Source of the DNA: RPQJ01 sp046347155
GTDB taxonomy: Bacteria; Pseudomonadota; Gammaproteobacteria; Steroidobacterales; Steroidobacteraceae
Length of the DNA: 64,000 nt
Direction: 5' to 3'
Assembly: GCA_046347155.1 (NCBI GenBank)
Contig: JAXMGT010000001.1
Coordinates: 1,426,001 to 1,490,000 of the forward strand
The stretch's first letter is position 1. Each line of letters opens with the position of its first letter. The position numbers and the translations under genes were made by a program. Below the pieces are notes generated by a model that did not search any database, was not told where the DNA came from, and was given only the letters and a program-made list of their open reading frames with translations. This document shows positions 9,280 to 18,239 of this stretch, one piece after another.

Positions 9280-11117
9280 CCCGCGCCCGCACCGTCGCGG
9301 GTGCCGCGGCGATCGTCGTCGCAATGGCGGCGATCGTGATCCTGGGCAGCAGGGATGTCCGGAATGCGCTCCTGAGCCGGTTGCCGCCCCAGTGGGCGAT
9401 CCAGGTCAAGGCGATCCGGCACGATGTCGCGGTCGACCACGACGTCAGGATACGGATGGCCGACGGCATCGATCTGGCCGGCAGCCTGTATCGCCCACTG
9501 ACGCCCGGAACGCGGAAGCTCCCGACGGTTTTGATACGCCTGCCGTACGGTCGCCTTCGGTACGCCGAGGCCTACGAGAGTGCGATCTATTTTGCTCAGC
9601 ACGACTACGCGGTGCTGGTCGTGGATTTGCGGGGCACCGGCGATTCCGGTGGGGAATTGCTGCCGTGGCGCGATGCGGCGGGCGACGGAATGTCGATCCT
9701 GGACTGGATCGCCGCCCAGTCGTGGTCCAACGGCAAGGTTGGTACGTTCGGCTGTTCCGCCCTGGGTGAGACGCAGCTTGCGCTGGCGGCGCGCAATCAT
9801 CCGGCGCATGCAGCCATCATCGCGAGTGGTGCGGGCGGGGGCGTCGGGTCGGCGGCGGGGCAATTCGGCTTCTTCGGCGTCTTTGAAGGTGGCGTTTTCG
9901 AACTCGCCAGCGGATTCGGCTGGTTCGTGCGGTACGGTGCGAAATCCAGCGATGCGCCGCCACCTCGGGCCTTCGACACCCGGGAGATCCTTCGGCAGCT
10001 GCCGGTGTCGGGGCTGGTCGATCGGGTGCGACCGTCGCCGAACGGCTATTCCGACTTCCTGGCGACGCCTTTGGGCGATCCCAGGTGGCATGAATGGGGT
10101 TACGTGTCGGATGCCGACCGCAGCAGGGTCCCCGCATTCTTCGTCAACACCTGGGGAGACCAGACCGTCGGCGAGACGCTCGCTCTGGCACGCACCTGGC
10201 AACAGGCCGACGCGGACCAGAGGGTCGTCATTGCCCCGGGAAACCACTGTGAACAGACCGTGTTCGATGCGACAAACGCCTCATGGGGGGCGGTGAAGGT
10301 CGGCAATGCAGCCGTACCGCTGGACGAATGGTACCTGGCGTGGTTCGACCGATGGCTTCGGAACGAGGGTGACGGGCTCTCGGGCAGGGCGCCGTACACC
10401 TATTACATGCTGAACGATGATCGCTGGTACGAGGCCGACCGGTGGCCGCCAGCAGACGCGGTCAAGCGACGCTGGTGGCTCGGGAGCGGCGGCCACGCGA
10501 ATTCGCGGGCGGGTGACGGGACGCTCTCGGACGCGCCCGGCGGTCCCGGGATCGTCGATGAGTATCGCTACGATCCCGACGATCCAGTGCCGTCCAGGGG
10601 CGGCCCGACGTGCTGCACCGGCGATCCGGCCATCGCACCGGGGCCTGCCGACCAGGCGGACGTCGAGGCGCGAAAGGACGTACTGGTCTATACGTCGGAA
10701 CCGCTGGTCGAGGACCTCAGGATCGCCGGGCCACTGCGGGCGACACTCAGCTTCGCGTCCGATGCACCCGACACCGACCTCGTCGCGAGGCTGGTGGATG
10801 TGCGACCGGATGGAACGGCGATCAACATACAGGAGGGGGCATTGAGATTGCGCTACAGGGACGGCTATGCGTCCCCTGCATTGCTGGAACCCGGGCGCAT
10901 CTACCGGGTGACCGTCGAGATGCGTGACATTGCCTACCGGGTACCGGCCGGCCACCGCCTGCGCCTGCAGGTCACGAGCAGCAGTTTCCCGAGGCTCGAG
11001 CGGAATCTCAATACGGGCGCGCCGTCGAACGCCGCGGAGACGCTCGTCCGGATTGCAAACAACCGCGTCTATCACTCCCTCGAGGCGCCGTCATACCTCG
11101 AGTTGTTCGTGCTGTGA
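9276..11117 (+). CDS. CocE/NonD family (X-Pro dipeptidyl-peptidase-like, S15) hydrolase, membrane-anchored or exported
   Basis: A 613-residue protein. An N-terminal hydrophobic stretch (~8-24) suggests a signal anchor, so it probably acts in the periplasm. The hydrolase core (~50-370) contains VVDLRGTGDSGG, the nucleophile elbow KVGTFGCSALGE (Ser in GxSxxG), and APGNHCEQ with a candidate catalytic His. The C-terminal ~250 residues form the jelly-roll domain typical of cocaine-esterase and S15 enzymes, ending LQVTSSSFPR. Known members hydrolyse ester or amide bonds. As the last gene of the NRPS transcript it may process or deacylate the exported product. The start overlaps the upstream stop (ATGA). 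Confidence 0.85.
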   Translation: MTRARTVAGAAAIVVAMAAIVILGSRDVRNALLSRLPPQWAIQVKAIRHDVAVDHDVRIRMADGIDLAGSLYRPLTPGTRKLPTVLIRLPYGRLRYAEAYESAIYFAQHDYAVLVVDLRGTGDSGGELLPWRDAAGDGMSILDWIAAQSWSNGKVGTFGCSALGETQLALAARNHPAHAAIIASGAGGGVGSAAGQFGFFGVFEGGVFELASGFGWFVRYGAKSSDAPPPRAFDTREILRQLPVSGLVDRVRPSPNGYSDFLATPLGDPRWHEWGYVSDADRSRVPAFFVNTWGDQTVGETLALARTWQQADADQRVVIAPGNHCEQTVFDATNASWGAVKVGNAAVPLDEWYLAWFDRWLRNEGDGLSGRAPYTYYMLNDDRWYEADRWPPADAVKRRWWLGSGGHANSRAGDGTLSDAPGGPGIVDEYRYDPDDPVPSRGGPTCCTGDPAIAPGPADQADVEARKDVLVYTSEPLVEDLRIAGPLRATLSFASDAPDTDLVARLVDVRPDGTAINIQEGALRLRYRDGYASPALLEPGRIYRVTVEMRDIAYRVPAGHRLRLQVTSSSFPRLERNLNTGAPSNAAETLVRIANNRVYHSLEAPSYLELFVL

Positions 11118-11178
11118 GCCCTGTACCGCGGCGCCACGTCGAAATGGAATCGGATGCGGCGCGTGGGACGCCGAACCG

Positions 11179-12135
11179 TCACATGCCGGCAACGAGCTTG
11201 TAGCCTCGAAGTCGATGTCTGTAAGCGATCAGCAAGCGGCCGAACAGGTGCTTCAGGGGATCGGATCGAGTGGTCGGGCCCGGGTCGGCCGGATTCATGC
11301 CGAGGCGTCGAAGGAACGCATTGCACGCGTGCACGTAAGCCTGGCGACGCGTCACGCTCGTGTAGAACACCACGCCGATGCTGATTGATACGCCGTCGCC
11401 CGGTCGCACCCAGTCCCGGTCGCTACGCGTCATGTGCGGGGATGTGCTGGGGAAGTAGACGCCATCGCCGGGGCCCACGTCGAAGTGGTGGCTCAGCGTC
11501 CGGAACTCGTCGCGCAGCCGGACATTCTCCAGCGATCGGTTGACGATGAAGCGTTCGCGGTCCGCGCCCGCGACCACGCGCCTGTCCGACGGGTCCCAGA
11601 CATCCATGATCTTTCGTCCGGCGATCTGCAGCCAGAAGTTGTTCTCGCGGTCGATGTGGAAGGGCGTCACCGAAGGCGGAGCGGAGATGAATATGAAGCC
11701 GCCGACGTTGAAGATCCCCGGCTGCGTAGGTTCGACCAGGGGACGCACGCCGTCGATGATCGTCTCGAGCAGTTCCCGGTATCGTGGAACGGTCTCCACG
11801 TTGTAGAGGGCAATCCAGGAGCCCGGTCGTTCGATGTCGCGAAACACTTCGGTCACTCCGCGACCGGCCGGATCCGCGGACTCGTGGTGGAACTCGCTGT
11901 CCTGTCGGGTGCCCGGTTCTATGTACCTGCACTGATTGGTCGGCGTCAGTTCCACGGCGAGTTCCGCCAGCGCCGGCAGTTGCAGCAACGGATGCAGGTG
12001 GTACGTGTGCCGGATCGGGCAGATGGACGACGTCGAGAACGGCGCGCGACCGTCGGGGACGATGCCGAATCGGGGCCTGGAATCGCGCGTACCGGGTTCG
12101 GTCCCTGCGTCTGCGTGCATGCGTTCGAGTTCCAT
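11179..12135 (-). CDS. JmjC/cupin-like Fe(II) oxygenase-family protein
   Basis: A 318-residue protein with a cupin-8/JmjC-like core. The FHID motif near residue 165 followed by NFWLQIAGRKIMDVWDP, and later GDGVYFPSTSPHM, supplies the HxD...H triad expected for Fe(II). Family members are 2-oxoglutarate-dependent hydroxylases; annotation pipelines often label such proteins transcription factor jumonji. The C-terminal ~50 residues are basic and look family-specific. It is convergent with the NRPS operon (61 bases between stops) and lies upstream of no obvious partner on its own strand except the aminotransferase-like gene 44 bases behind it. Substrate unknown. Confidence 0.72.
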   Translation of the reverse strand: MELERMHADAGTEPGTRDSRPRFGIVPDGRAPFSTSSICPIRHTYHLHPLLQLPALAELAVELTPTNQCRYIEPGTRQDSEFHHESADPAGRGVTEVFRDIERPGSWIALYNVETVPRYRELLETIIDGVRPLVEPTQPGIFNVGGFIFISAPPSVTPFHIDRENNFWLQIAGRKIMDVWDPSDRRVVAGADRERFIVNRSLENVRLRDEFRTLSHHFDVGPGDGVYFPSTSPHMTRSDRDWVRPGDGVSISIGVVFYTSVTRRQAYVHACNAFLRRLGMNPADPGPTTRSDPLKHLFGRLLIAYRHRLRGYKLVAGM

Positions 12136-12179
12136 GGGCCTGGCGTCCGAGGTTACACGAAGTGGGCTTTGCTGCGCCG

Positions 12180-13319
12180 CTACGGCGGGGAAGAGCGCGT
12201 GCCGGCGTGCGGTCGATCACGTTCGAGCGCCTCGACGTCGGCAGGTGACAGCAATGGAAACGTAACCAGCCGCGCCGCGAGCGTCGCCGCGTTCGTCCAT
12301 GTTCCATCCAGCCGGATCGGGACTCCCGCGATCCCGGCTTGCTCGCGGCCATACATGCGAGTGACTCCGATCCCCGCGCGCGTCGCGGCAGCGAAGACTT
12401 TGTCGGCCGACGGACCATCGACGGCGAGGCACGGGATGCGCGACAGGCGAGGTCCGCTGGCGTTGCCGGCCCGGAACGGCATTTGCAGGCCCGGGAAATC
12501 CCTGGCGATGTAGGCCTCGGTGGACAGCTGCCGGGACGCCCAGTCGGTTTCGGCCTGATACGCAGCGGCCGCCCGGGTTGCAAGTTCCTCGAGCCGGGGG
12601 CCGGCCCGCATGGGCGCGGGAGCGCGCCTGAATTCGACGCGACCAATCGCGAGGCCCGGTAGCCTGCGGACCAGCGCGAAGGCCTCGGGGCGCAGTGCCA
12701 GGTCGTGCAAGCGCCTCCGCACGGTGCCCCGAATGCCGGCGTCCCGCGGTCCGTATTGGCCGGCGGCTGCGAGGGCATGCGGGTACAGACGATCATTTGC
12801 GAGCAGGCAGCCTCCTTCCATCAGGCTCAGCGGCTTGCCGCGACCGAAGCTCAGAACGACGCAATCGCCGAACAGTCGGGTGTCGGCCGAGGGAAATCGT
12901 TGGGCGCTGTCCTCGATCAATACGGCGCCCGTGCCAGACACGGCGACTTTCAGGTCGTCGGGCGGGTGAGGGTAGCCGACGAAGTGGGCGGCGATCGCGG
13001 ACGTGAGGTTCGCGGGCGGCAACTGACCCGCCTGGAAAAAGGGCCTGTCCTCCTGAACCTCGTACAGCATTGGTTCGGCGCCGGCCGCAAGGCACGCCGA
13101 CAGTATGTCCGGGCACCCATACGCCGGTACCCAGCTGGGTCCATCGCGACCCGTCACGAGTCGTGCCGCGGAAATGGCGAGGCGGAGCGCGGTGGTACCG
13201 GAATCCACGAAAATCGGTCGGTACCTGCCCCCGAACGTCCAGTCGAAGTCGCTGGATCGTCCCCGCAATCGGGGGCCGATCGGGTCGCCGACCGGGGGTA
13301 TGAATCGCGGCCACCGCAC
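12180..13319 (-). CDS. DegT/DnrJ/EryC1/StrS-like PLP aminotransferase
   Basis: A 379-residue fold-type-I PLP enzyme of the sugar-aminotransferase group. Visible landmarks are SGTTALRLAI (phosphate and ring contacts), LIEDSAQ (cofactor aspartate) and SFGRGKPLSLMEGG near residue 160, which carries the candidate Schiff-base lysine. Known relatives aminate nucleotide-linked keto sugars for surface polysaccharides or antibiotics. The GTG start shares one base with the stop of the upstream glycosyltransferase gene, so the two are likely co-transcribed. It is more divergent than typical WecE-type proteins, and the substrate cannot be assigned. Confidence 0.72.
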   Translation of the reverse strand: MRWPRFIPPVGDPIGPRLRGRSSDFDWTFGGRYRPIFVDSGTTALRLAISAARLVTGRDGPSWVPAYGCPDILSACLAAGAEPMLYEVQEDRPFFQAGQLPPANLTSAIAAHFVGYPHPPDDLKVAVSGTGAVLIEDSAQRFPSADTRLFGDCVVLSFGRGKPLSLMEGGCLLANDRLYPHALAAAGQYGPRDAGIRGTVRRRLHDLALRPEAFALVRRLPGLAIGRVEFRRAPAPMRAGPRLEELATRAAAAYQAETDWASRQLSTEAYIARDFPGLQMPFRAGNASGPRLSRIPCLAVDGPSADKVFAAATRAGIGVTRMYGREQAGIAGVPIRLDGTWTNAATLAARLVTFPLLSPADVEALERDRPHAGTRSSPP

Positions 13320-14491
13320 TAGCGCGGTCCTCCGCGAGCGAGGCCCTTCTTGTGCGCGATCAGGTCCGCATACAGCGTGCAGTATCGGCGGGCAGTCGCG
13401 TCGATGGACATCTCGGGAGGGAAATGGACCGCAGGGATGTTTGCGTCCGAGCGCCTGCCGCTGTCAAGCACAGACTTCATGGCTGCCGCAAACGAGGTCG
13501 CGTCGCCATCATCCACCAGGCGCCCCCGTCGCCCATCGTGCAGGAGCGCAGGGATGCCCCCGACGGCCCGCGCAACGACCGGAACGCCGAGCGCGAACGC
13601 CTCCAGCACGCACATCGGCAACCCCTCGTGGTCGGACGTGATGGCGAGCAGGTCGAAGTCGCGAATCCAGGACGCCGGGTTGTCGACGAAGCCACTGAAC
13701 GTGGTGCCAACGATTCGAAGCTGGGCCGCCTGTCTCTCGAGATCCTGGCGCAATGGACCGTCGCCGACGACCACGGCCTCCAGCGTCGTTCCCCACAATC
13801 GGGCCAACTCGCCGCACGCATCGAGGAACAAGTCGACGCGTTTCACCGGGACGAGGCGACCCACGAGCCCGACCCGAATGGCCCCCGCAGGAGCCCGTGC
13901 GGGTGTGGCGTGGTCCTCGGCCTCTCGCCGCACCCGGTCGGGGTCGATGCCATTCTCGATGACTTCGATCCGGCCCGCAGGGCGCCGCCGCCGCAGCCGT
14001 TCGCCCAACTCTGCGGACACGGCGACGGTCGCGTCGAGCAAGGTGGCCGACGCAATCCGCTCGGCGATACGAGCGAAGCCCTTGCGCCACTGGTGCCAGC
14101 CCAGCGCATGCTCGTTGTCCCCGTGCACGGTCCGCAGGCATACCGGAACTGCCGCAGAGCGTGCGGCCACGGCCCCGATGACGGTTTCCTTCATCCGATG
14201 CGAGTGCACGACATCCGGTCGCACGTCGAGGCAGGCCCGTCGTACGCCACGCAGCAGTGCGAGGGGGCCGTTGCTCGACTCGGGAATCACGGTGGTGCGG
14301 ATGCCGGCACTTCGAAGCCTGTCCGCGAGGAGGCCGTCGTTGAACAGGACGGCATGAACAGAATGCCCCAATCTCACCTGGGCAATCGCCAGCTCGAGTA
14401 CCACAGACTCCGCGCCGCCCCACAGGTCGCCGGACGCCACGTGCATGGCCGTCAAAGCACGATCCACAGCATGGGTGGAGTCGGCCGTCAT
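13319..14491 (-). CDS. Glycosyltransferase, GT4 (GT-B fold)
   Basis: A 390-residue GT-B enzyme. The N-terminal half starts MHVASGDLWGGAE, a glycine-rich acceptor-domain motif. The C-terminal half has VGLVGRLVPVKR and the EGLPMCVLEAFALGVPVV signature, whose two glutamates bind the donor sugar nucleotide in retaining GT4 enzymes. It is likely cytoplasmic and adds one sugar to a lipid-linked exopolysaccharide or glycolipid intermediate. It is the first gene of the leftward group and is divergent from the deacetylase-phosphatase gene across 156 bases. Donor and acceptor are unknown. Confidence 0.9.
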   Translation of the reverse strand: MTADSTHAVDRALTAMHVASGDLWGGAESVVLELAIAQVRLGHSVHAVLFNDGLLADRLRSAGIRTTVIPESSNGPLALLRGVRRACLDVRPDVVHSHRMKETVIGAVAARSAAVPVCLRTVHGDNEHALGWHQWRKGFARIAERIASATLLDATVAVSAELGERLRRRRPAGRIEVIENGIDPDRVRREAEDHATPARAPAGAIRVGLVGRLVPVKRVDLFLDACGELARLWGTTLEAVVVGDGPLRQDLERQAAQLRIVGTTFSGFVDNPASWIRDFDLLAITSDHEGLPMCVLEAFALGVPVVARAVGGIPALLHDGRRGRLVDDGDATSFAAAMKSVLDSGRRSDANIPAVHFPPEMSIDATARRYCTLYADLIAHKKGLARGGPR

Positions 14492-14647
14492 TCGACCGCT
14501 CGCCGATGCCGTCGCAATAATCGCTTATGTCGAATCCCGGGCTGGCTTTTTCGAGACGGCTCTCGCACTGCAGTCGAGTTTGCACTTTGTGCCGGCACTG
14601 GCATTCCGGCATTCTAGCGGCCCGATGGTGAAACGGCGCACTGGTTG

Positions 14648-16207
14648 ATGATTCAGATGCTCAAGCACGGGTCGGTCGGCCTGCTGACGGAGATCGTCGC
14701 CAGCACGCCGCTGCGCCACGTGTTTCTGCAGACGCCCGAGAGTCGAGTCGTCGTCTTCACGCTGCATCGCCTGTCGGACCCGGCGCACGAGATTCGGGGA
14801 CACGATGTCGCTCTGCTCGAGCGGACCTTGCGGCGCATCCGTCGGATGGGCGTTCCGTTCGTCAGCCTGGCGGAAGTGCTGGAAGCGGAGATCGGCGCGC
14901 GCACGCTTCCGCCGGTCAGCGTCTGCTTCACGCTGGACGACGGGTATTGGGACCAGGCAGACGTGACGCTGCCGCTACTCCTGGCCCGCGACGCAAAGCC
15001 CTCGATGTTCCTGATCACGGGCTTCCTGGATGGGCAGCTCTGGCCGTGGGACGCACGCGTCCATGAGTACTTCCGGTTGGCCCCCCAGTCGGTCGTGACG
15101 CTTCGGCTTGGTGCCGGGCAGGCTACGTTCGACCTTCGAACGGCTGCCACCCGGGCGGAATCGAGGCATTGCGTGACGAACCTCTGCAAGTCGGTCTCCG
15201 ACGAACGCCGGGAAGAGTTGCTCGTGTCGCTGGCAAACGCGGTCGGCGTTCCTCCAGACCTGCCAGTACCGATGCACCATCGCCCGATGACCTGGGATCA
15301 GGCGCGTGACCTCGAGCGGCGAGGGGTCCGATTCGGTTCGCATTCCGTTTCCCACCGGCTTTTTTCCCGATTGTCCGACGCGGCTGCCGAAGTTGAACTG
15401 ATGGAATCCCGGCGGCGCGTCCAGCAGGAGTTCGAACACCCGTTGCCGATACTGGCTTGGCCGATTGGTCGCCGCGCAGATTTTGGCGGGCGTGACCTGG
15501 ATCTTGCTGCGCGGACCGGCTATGCAGCGGCGGTCGATGTCTACACCGAAGACCACGTTCCGGGTGTCGGCTCGCGCCGGAACCACATCCCGCTGCTGCA
15601 TCGGCATGGATTCGTGGACAATCCGAGGGCAGCGCTCCGGATGCTGCTCGGCTTCCCGAGATCGGCCGCCAAGGGAACCGCGCGGCCATCCGGACGTCCG
15701 ATTCCCGTCGACCATGCGGACTCAACGCTGGATTGGTCGCGCGTCAAAAGACTGGTGTTCGTCTGCAAGGGCAACATCTGCCGGAGTCCGTACGCGGAGG
15801 CTCGCGCCCGTATCGCGCGGGTCGAGGCGATATCGTGCGGTATCACCGCGGCACCAGGTGCCGCCGCCGATCCATCCGCACTCCGAAACGGCTTCCTGCG
15901 CGACGTCGACCTGTCCTCGCACAGGTCACGTCGACTCGACCAGGTCGAACTCGATGCGGCCGACCTGCTCGTCACGATGGATGACGGTCAACGTACACAG
16001 GCCGCCGATGCGGCCAGTCGCTCGGGCGCGCAGTGGACTCGAGCGGCATCGTGGGTCAGCCTGTACAACGGGGTCGACCGGATCGCCGATCCCTTTGGGC
16101 GCGACGACGTCGATTTCCAGAGAGCCTTCGAGCTGATCGACGATGTCGTGGCCTGCATGGCGCAGGAACTCGCTTTCGTCCGTCATGGCCCGGCCCAGGC
16201 TGGCTAG
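14648..16207 (+). CDS. Polysaccharide deacetylase fused to low-molecular-weight protein tyrosine phosphatase
   Basis: A single 519-residue frame carries two domains that are usually separate genes. Residues ~40-345 are a NodB/CE4-like deacetylase: FTLDDGYW (Asp97, Asp98) and GSHSVSHRLF (His232, His236) give the metal-binding residues. Residues ~365-510 are a low-molecular-weight phosphatase: VCKGNICRSP (Cys373, Arg379, the C-x5-R loop) and IADPFG (Asp481, general acid). Both active sites look intact. Separate proteins of these kinds occur in capsule and exopolysaccharide loci, where Wzb-type phosphatases reset Wzc-type kinases and deacetylases trim the polymer. A TTG three bases upstream (14645) is an alternative start. 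No signal peptide is evident. Confidence 0.88.
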   Translation: MIQMLKHGSVGLLTEIVASTPLRHVFLQTPESRVVVFTLHRLSDPAHEIRGHDVALLERTLRRIRRMGVPFVSLAEVLEAEIGARTLPPVSVCFTLDDGYWDQADVTLPLLLARDAKPSMFLITGFLDGQLWPWDARVHEYFRLAPQSVVTLRLGAGQATFDLRTAATRAESRHCVTNLCKSVSDERREELLVSLANAVGVPPDLPVPMHHRPMTWDQARDLERRGVRFGSHSVSHRLFSRLSDAAAEVELMESRRRVQQEFEHPLPILAWPIGRRADFGGRDLDLAARTGYAAAVDVYTEDHVPGVGSRRNHIPLLHRHGFVDNPRAALRMLLGFPRSAAKGTARPSGRPIPVDHADSTLDWSRVKRLVFVCKGNICRSPYAEARARIARVEAISCGITAAPGAAADPSALRNGFLRDVDLSSHRSRRLDQVELDAADLLVTMDDGQRTQAADAASRSGAQWTRAASWVSLYNGVDRIADPFGRDDVDFQRAFELIDDVVACMAQELAFVRHGPAQAG

Positions 16208-16218
16208 GCTGGGGCGGT

Positions 16219-17259
16219 TCAGACGTCTTCGTCGGCCCGGGTGAAATGCGACCGGGCGAACTGCTCTCGAGCGTCGCCGTACCACACGACCGTTTCGTGC
16301 TCGCGTTCCCGGAGCCCGAGCGTACGGAATGCCCGGGCAATCGCATCGTCCGGGCGAACCCGGAAACTGACACTGAGCGAACCCAGGTCCCGCGCCGCAC
16401 GCAACAGGAGGGCCAGGGCTGGCCTCGGTGGAATGGAGTCCGAGTCGATCAGCAGGTCGCGAATCGAGCAATGGCCGTTGTCGAACGTGGCGATCGCATA
16501 TCCGGCGAGCCCGTAATCGCCGGATCGTGCGATGGTCAGCATGCGGCTGCGGCGATCGGGCTCTTCCCAAAAACGCCAACGCAGGAATCGGCCGCTCCGT
16601 TCCCCCATGCACACCGCGGGCATGACCCGCTGCCAGAGCGCATCATGGGCGGTGACATCGATCTCGTCAGGGGATTCCACGCCATGTCGGCCGGACCCGA
16701 TTGAATTCAAAGTGTCCCAGGCGTTCGCGAGGGCATCCAGCCCCCAGGCGACCGGCGCGGCCGAAAAGCCGAGGCGGGGACTCAAGTAGCCCCGGTGTCG
16801 CAATGGGCGTGCGACGCGTGGCCGGTCCACGTACCGGTTTTGGTCCAGCTGACGGAATGTTCGCAGTGCCCGTTCGTTCGGCACGGCGTAGATCGGCCAT
16901 CCCTCGTGGTCGGCACACGCGCGCGTGGCTCGCAAAAGCTGCAACGCGGGCAACCGCGAACGATGGTCCTTGTGCACGACCAGGTCGCACAACAGTCCAA
17001 GCGTCCTAGGCGACCTGTTTATCCAGAACGTGCGCGGCGCGACGGCCTGCATGCCGACCGCATCGCCCGTCGGCGAGCGCAGTACGAGGATCCGCGCACG
17101 TCCGGCTGGGTTTGCGAGGTACAGCCAATCACAACGTCGCCGGATGTCGAGCGGTGGCTCGGGATCGCCGGACCAGGCAGCCTCGTACGCGGCCGCGACC
17201 GCCTCGCAGTCTCGCGGGTCAATTTCCTCGACCGTGTAATCCGACGGTCCTTTCGCCAT
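16219..17259 (-). CDS. GNAT-like N-acetyltransferase family protein
   Basis: A 346-residue protein that looks like two joined GNAT-type halves. The N-terminal half has a region DLVVHKDHRSRLPALQLLR, which resembles the acetyl-CoA-binding V-x-x-x-x-R-x-x-G/A loop, and the C-terminal half has IRDLLIDSDSIPPRPALALL with a second, weaker match. Double-GNAT and FemAB-like proteins occur in PEP-CTERM/exopolysaccharide loci, where they are thought to acylate sugars. It is convergent with the deacetylase-phosphatase gene (11 bases between stops). The substrate is unknown and the family call rests on motif shape. Confidence 0.62.
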   Translation of the reverse strand: MAKGPSDYTVEEIDPRDCEAVAAAYEAAWSGDPEPPLDIRRRCDWLYLANPAGRARILVLRSPTGDAVGMQAVAPRTFWINRSPRTLGLLCDLVVHKDHRSRLPALQLLRATRACADHEGWPIYAVPNERALRTFRQLDQNRYVDRPRVARPLRHRGYLSPRLGFSAAPVAWGLDALANAWDTLNSIGSGRHGVESPDEIDVTAHDALWQRVMPAVCMGERSGRFLRWRFWEEPDRRSRMLTIARSGDYGLAGYAIATFDNGHCSIRDLLIDSDSIPPRPALALLLRAARDLGSLSVSFRVRPDDAIARAFRTLGLREREHETVVWYGDAREQFARSHFTRADEDV

Positions 17260-17300
17260 GGATACCGCTACTCAGGCGGCCGATGAGCGCGGAGGGCGCG

Positions 17301-17957
17301 TCAACTGATCGTCTTCGACGCCGGTGCAGACTGTTGGCTTTCGACGCCCACGTTCGTGAACGATGACAACGTGAAGTACCACGTGCCGGTAGAGAGCCCG
17401 GTGATCTTGTACGAGGTCGTGGTCGGACCGGACAGTGTCACCGACTGGTCGAGGTTCGACAGGTCCTTGCCGTAGCGGATCCTGAAGCCGGCGAGGTTCG
17501 TGAGCGGAGAGCCGTCTTCGTTCGCCGTCGGTGCCACCCATCGGAGCGTTGCCGTGCCGGTGCCCGCCGCCGCCACCGTGAGCGTGAATGAGGCCAGCGA
17601 GACCTTGTTATGGCCGTCCGATACCGAGATGACGACACTGCTACTCGCCCCGGCGTCCGAGGCGGTCGGCGTACCCGACAGCCGGCCCGTGTTGGCGTCG
17701 AACACGGCCCACGACGGCTTGCCCGAGATGCTGAACGTGAGCGCCTTGCCTTCCGGGTCGCTGGCCGTCGGCTGGAAGCTGTAGGCCTGGCCTACCGTGG
17801 CCGTCGTAGAGGCCGTCCCGGAGATCGTCGGGGCCTGGTTGGTCGATGCGCCGGCCGCACCGCCGGAGCCGCCGCCACCGCCGCCACAGGCGGTCAGGAG
17901 CGCCGCCATGAAGGCCGTGGCGAGGTGGAGCGCGGGTTTTCGGGCGGTTCGTGTCAT
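17301..17957 (-). CDS. Lipoprotein with Ig-like (putative Ig/cadherin) and fibronectin type III domains
   Basis: A 218-residue surface lipoprotein. The start at 17957 is chosen because it gives a clean lipoprotein signal ending LLTAC (Cys24), followed by a Gly/Ser-rich spacer. Residues ~40-125 (QAPTISGTAS to ISVSDGH) form an Ig-like He_PIG-type domain, and ~130-218 (TLRWVAPTANEDGSPL to the end) form an FN3 domain. These domains mediate adhesion or polymer binding. A c-di-GMP-I riboswitch lies directly upstream of the start codon, so output should follow c-di-GMP levels. It is divergent from the PEP-CTERM gene across a 526-base regulatory region. Confidence 0.82.
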   Translation of the reverse strand: MTRTARKPALHLATAFMAALLTACGGGGGGSGGAAGASTNQAPTISGTASTTATVGQAYSFQPTASDPEGKALTFSISGKPSWAVFDANTGRLSGTPTASDAGASSSVVISVSDGHNKVSLASFTLTVAAAGTGTATLRWVAPTANEDGSPLTNLAGFRIRYGKDLSNLDQSVTLSGPTTTSYKITGLSTGTWYFTLSSFTNVGVESQQSAPASKTIS

Positions 17958-17973
17958 CGTCTTACTCAGTCGT

Positions 17974-18060
17974 TTCCCACTGGCAACCCCGCTACCCTGC
18001 GTTGCAAAACTGCAGGGCCGGAGGCTTTGCGTCCCCGCTTCGCAGCGGGTTTGCCGTCTA
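17974..18060 (-). ncRNA. c-di-GMP-I (GEMM-I) riboswitch
   Basis: Read on the minus strand, this stretch contains the hallmarks of the GEMM-I aptamer in order: GGCAAACC (~18057-18049), a P1b helix CCGCT-GCGA-AGCGG with a GNRA tetraloop, the conserved GGGACGCAAAGCC (18035-18023), CTCCGG, a P2 helix CCCTGC...GCAGGG, and GGTAGCGGGGTTGCC (~17997-17983), which closes P1. This is very close to the well-studied Vibrio Vc2 layout. The aptamer ends about 17 bases before the ATG at 17957 and no separate terminator hairpin fits between, which suggests control of translation initiation of the Ig/FN3 lipoprotein. Confidence 0.95.
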
Positions 18061-18223
18061 TAAGACGAGCCAGAATCGTACCGTTGAAACGGGCCGCACA
18101 ATGACGACCAGCGCACAGGACCGGGCACTGGAGATCGTCGAAGTGCAGTCCGTGGATCGGATCGAAGTGGCCCAGCCGGTCGGCTTCGGATCCGGGCGCG
18201 ATTATGTGAAAAAACATCTGAAA

Positions 18224-18239
18224 ACACAATATGTTGTGT
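18224..18239. promoter_or_regulatory. 16-bp palindrome, possible operator
   Basis: ACACAATATGTTGTGT is a perfect 6-bp inverted repeat around 4 bases, set in an AT-rich patch unlike its surroundings. It lies between the riboswitch promoter region and the sigma-54 promoter of the PEP-CTERM gene, so it could bind a dimeric regulator of either gene. No known regulator is assigned. Confidence 0.35.

Noticed and set aside
14645..14647. TTG start for the deacetylase-phosphatase gene
   Set aside because: The ATG immediately following is a better initiation codon and changes the protein by only one residue.
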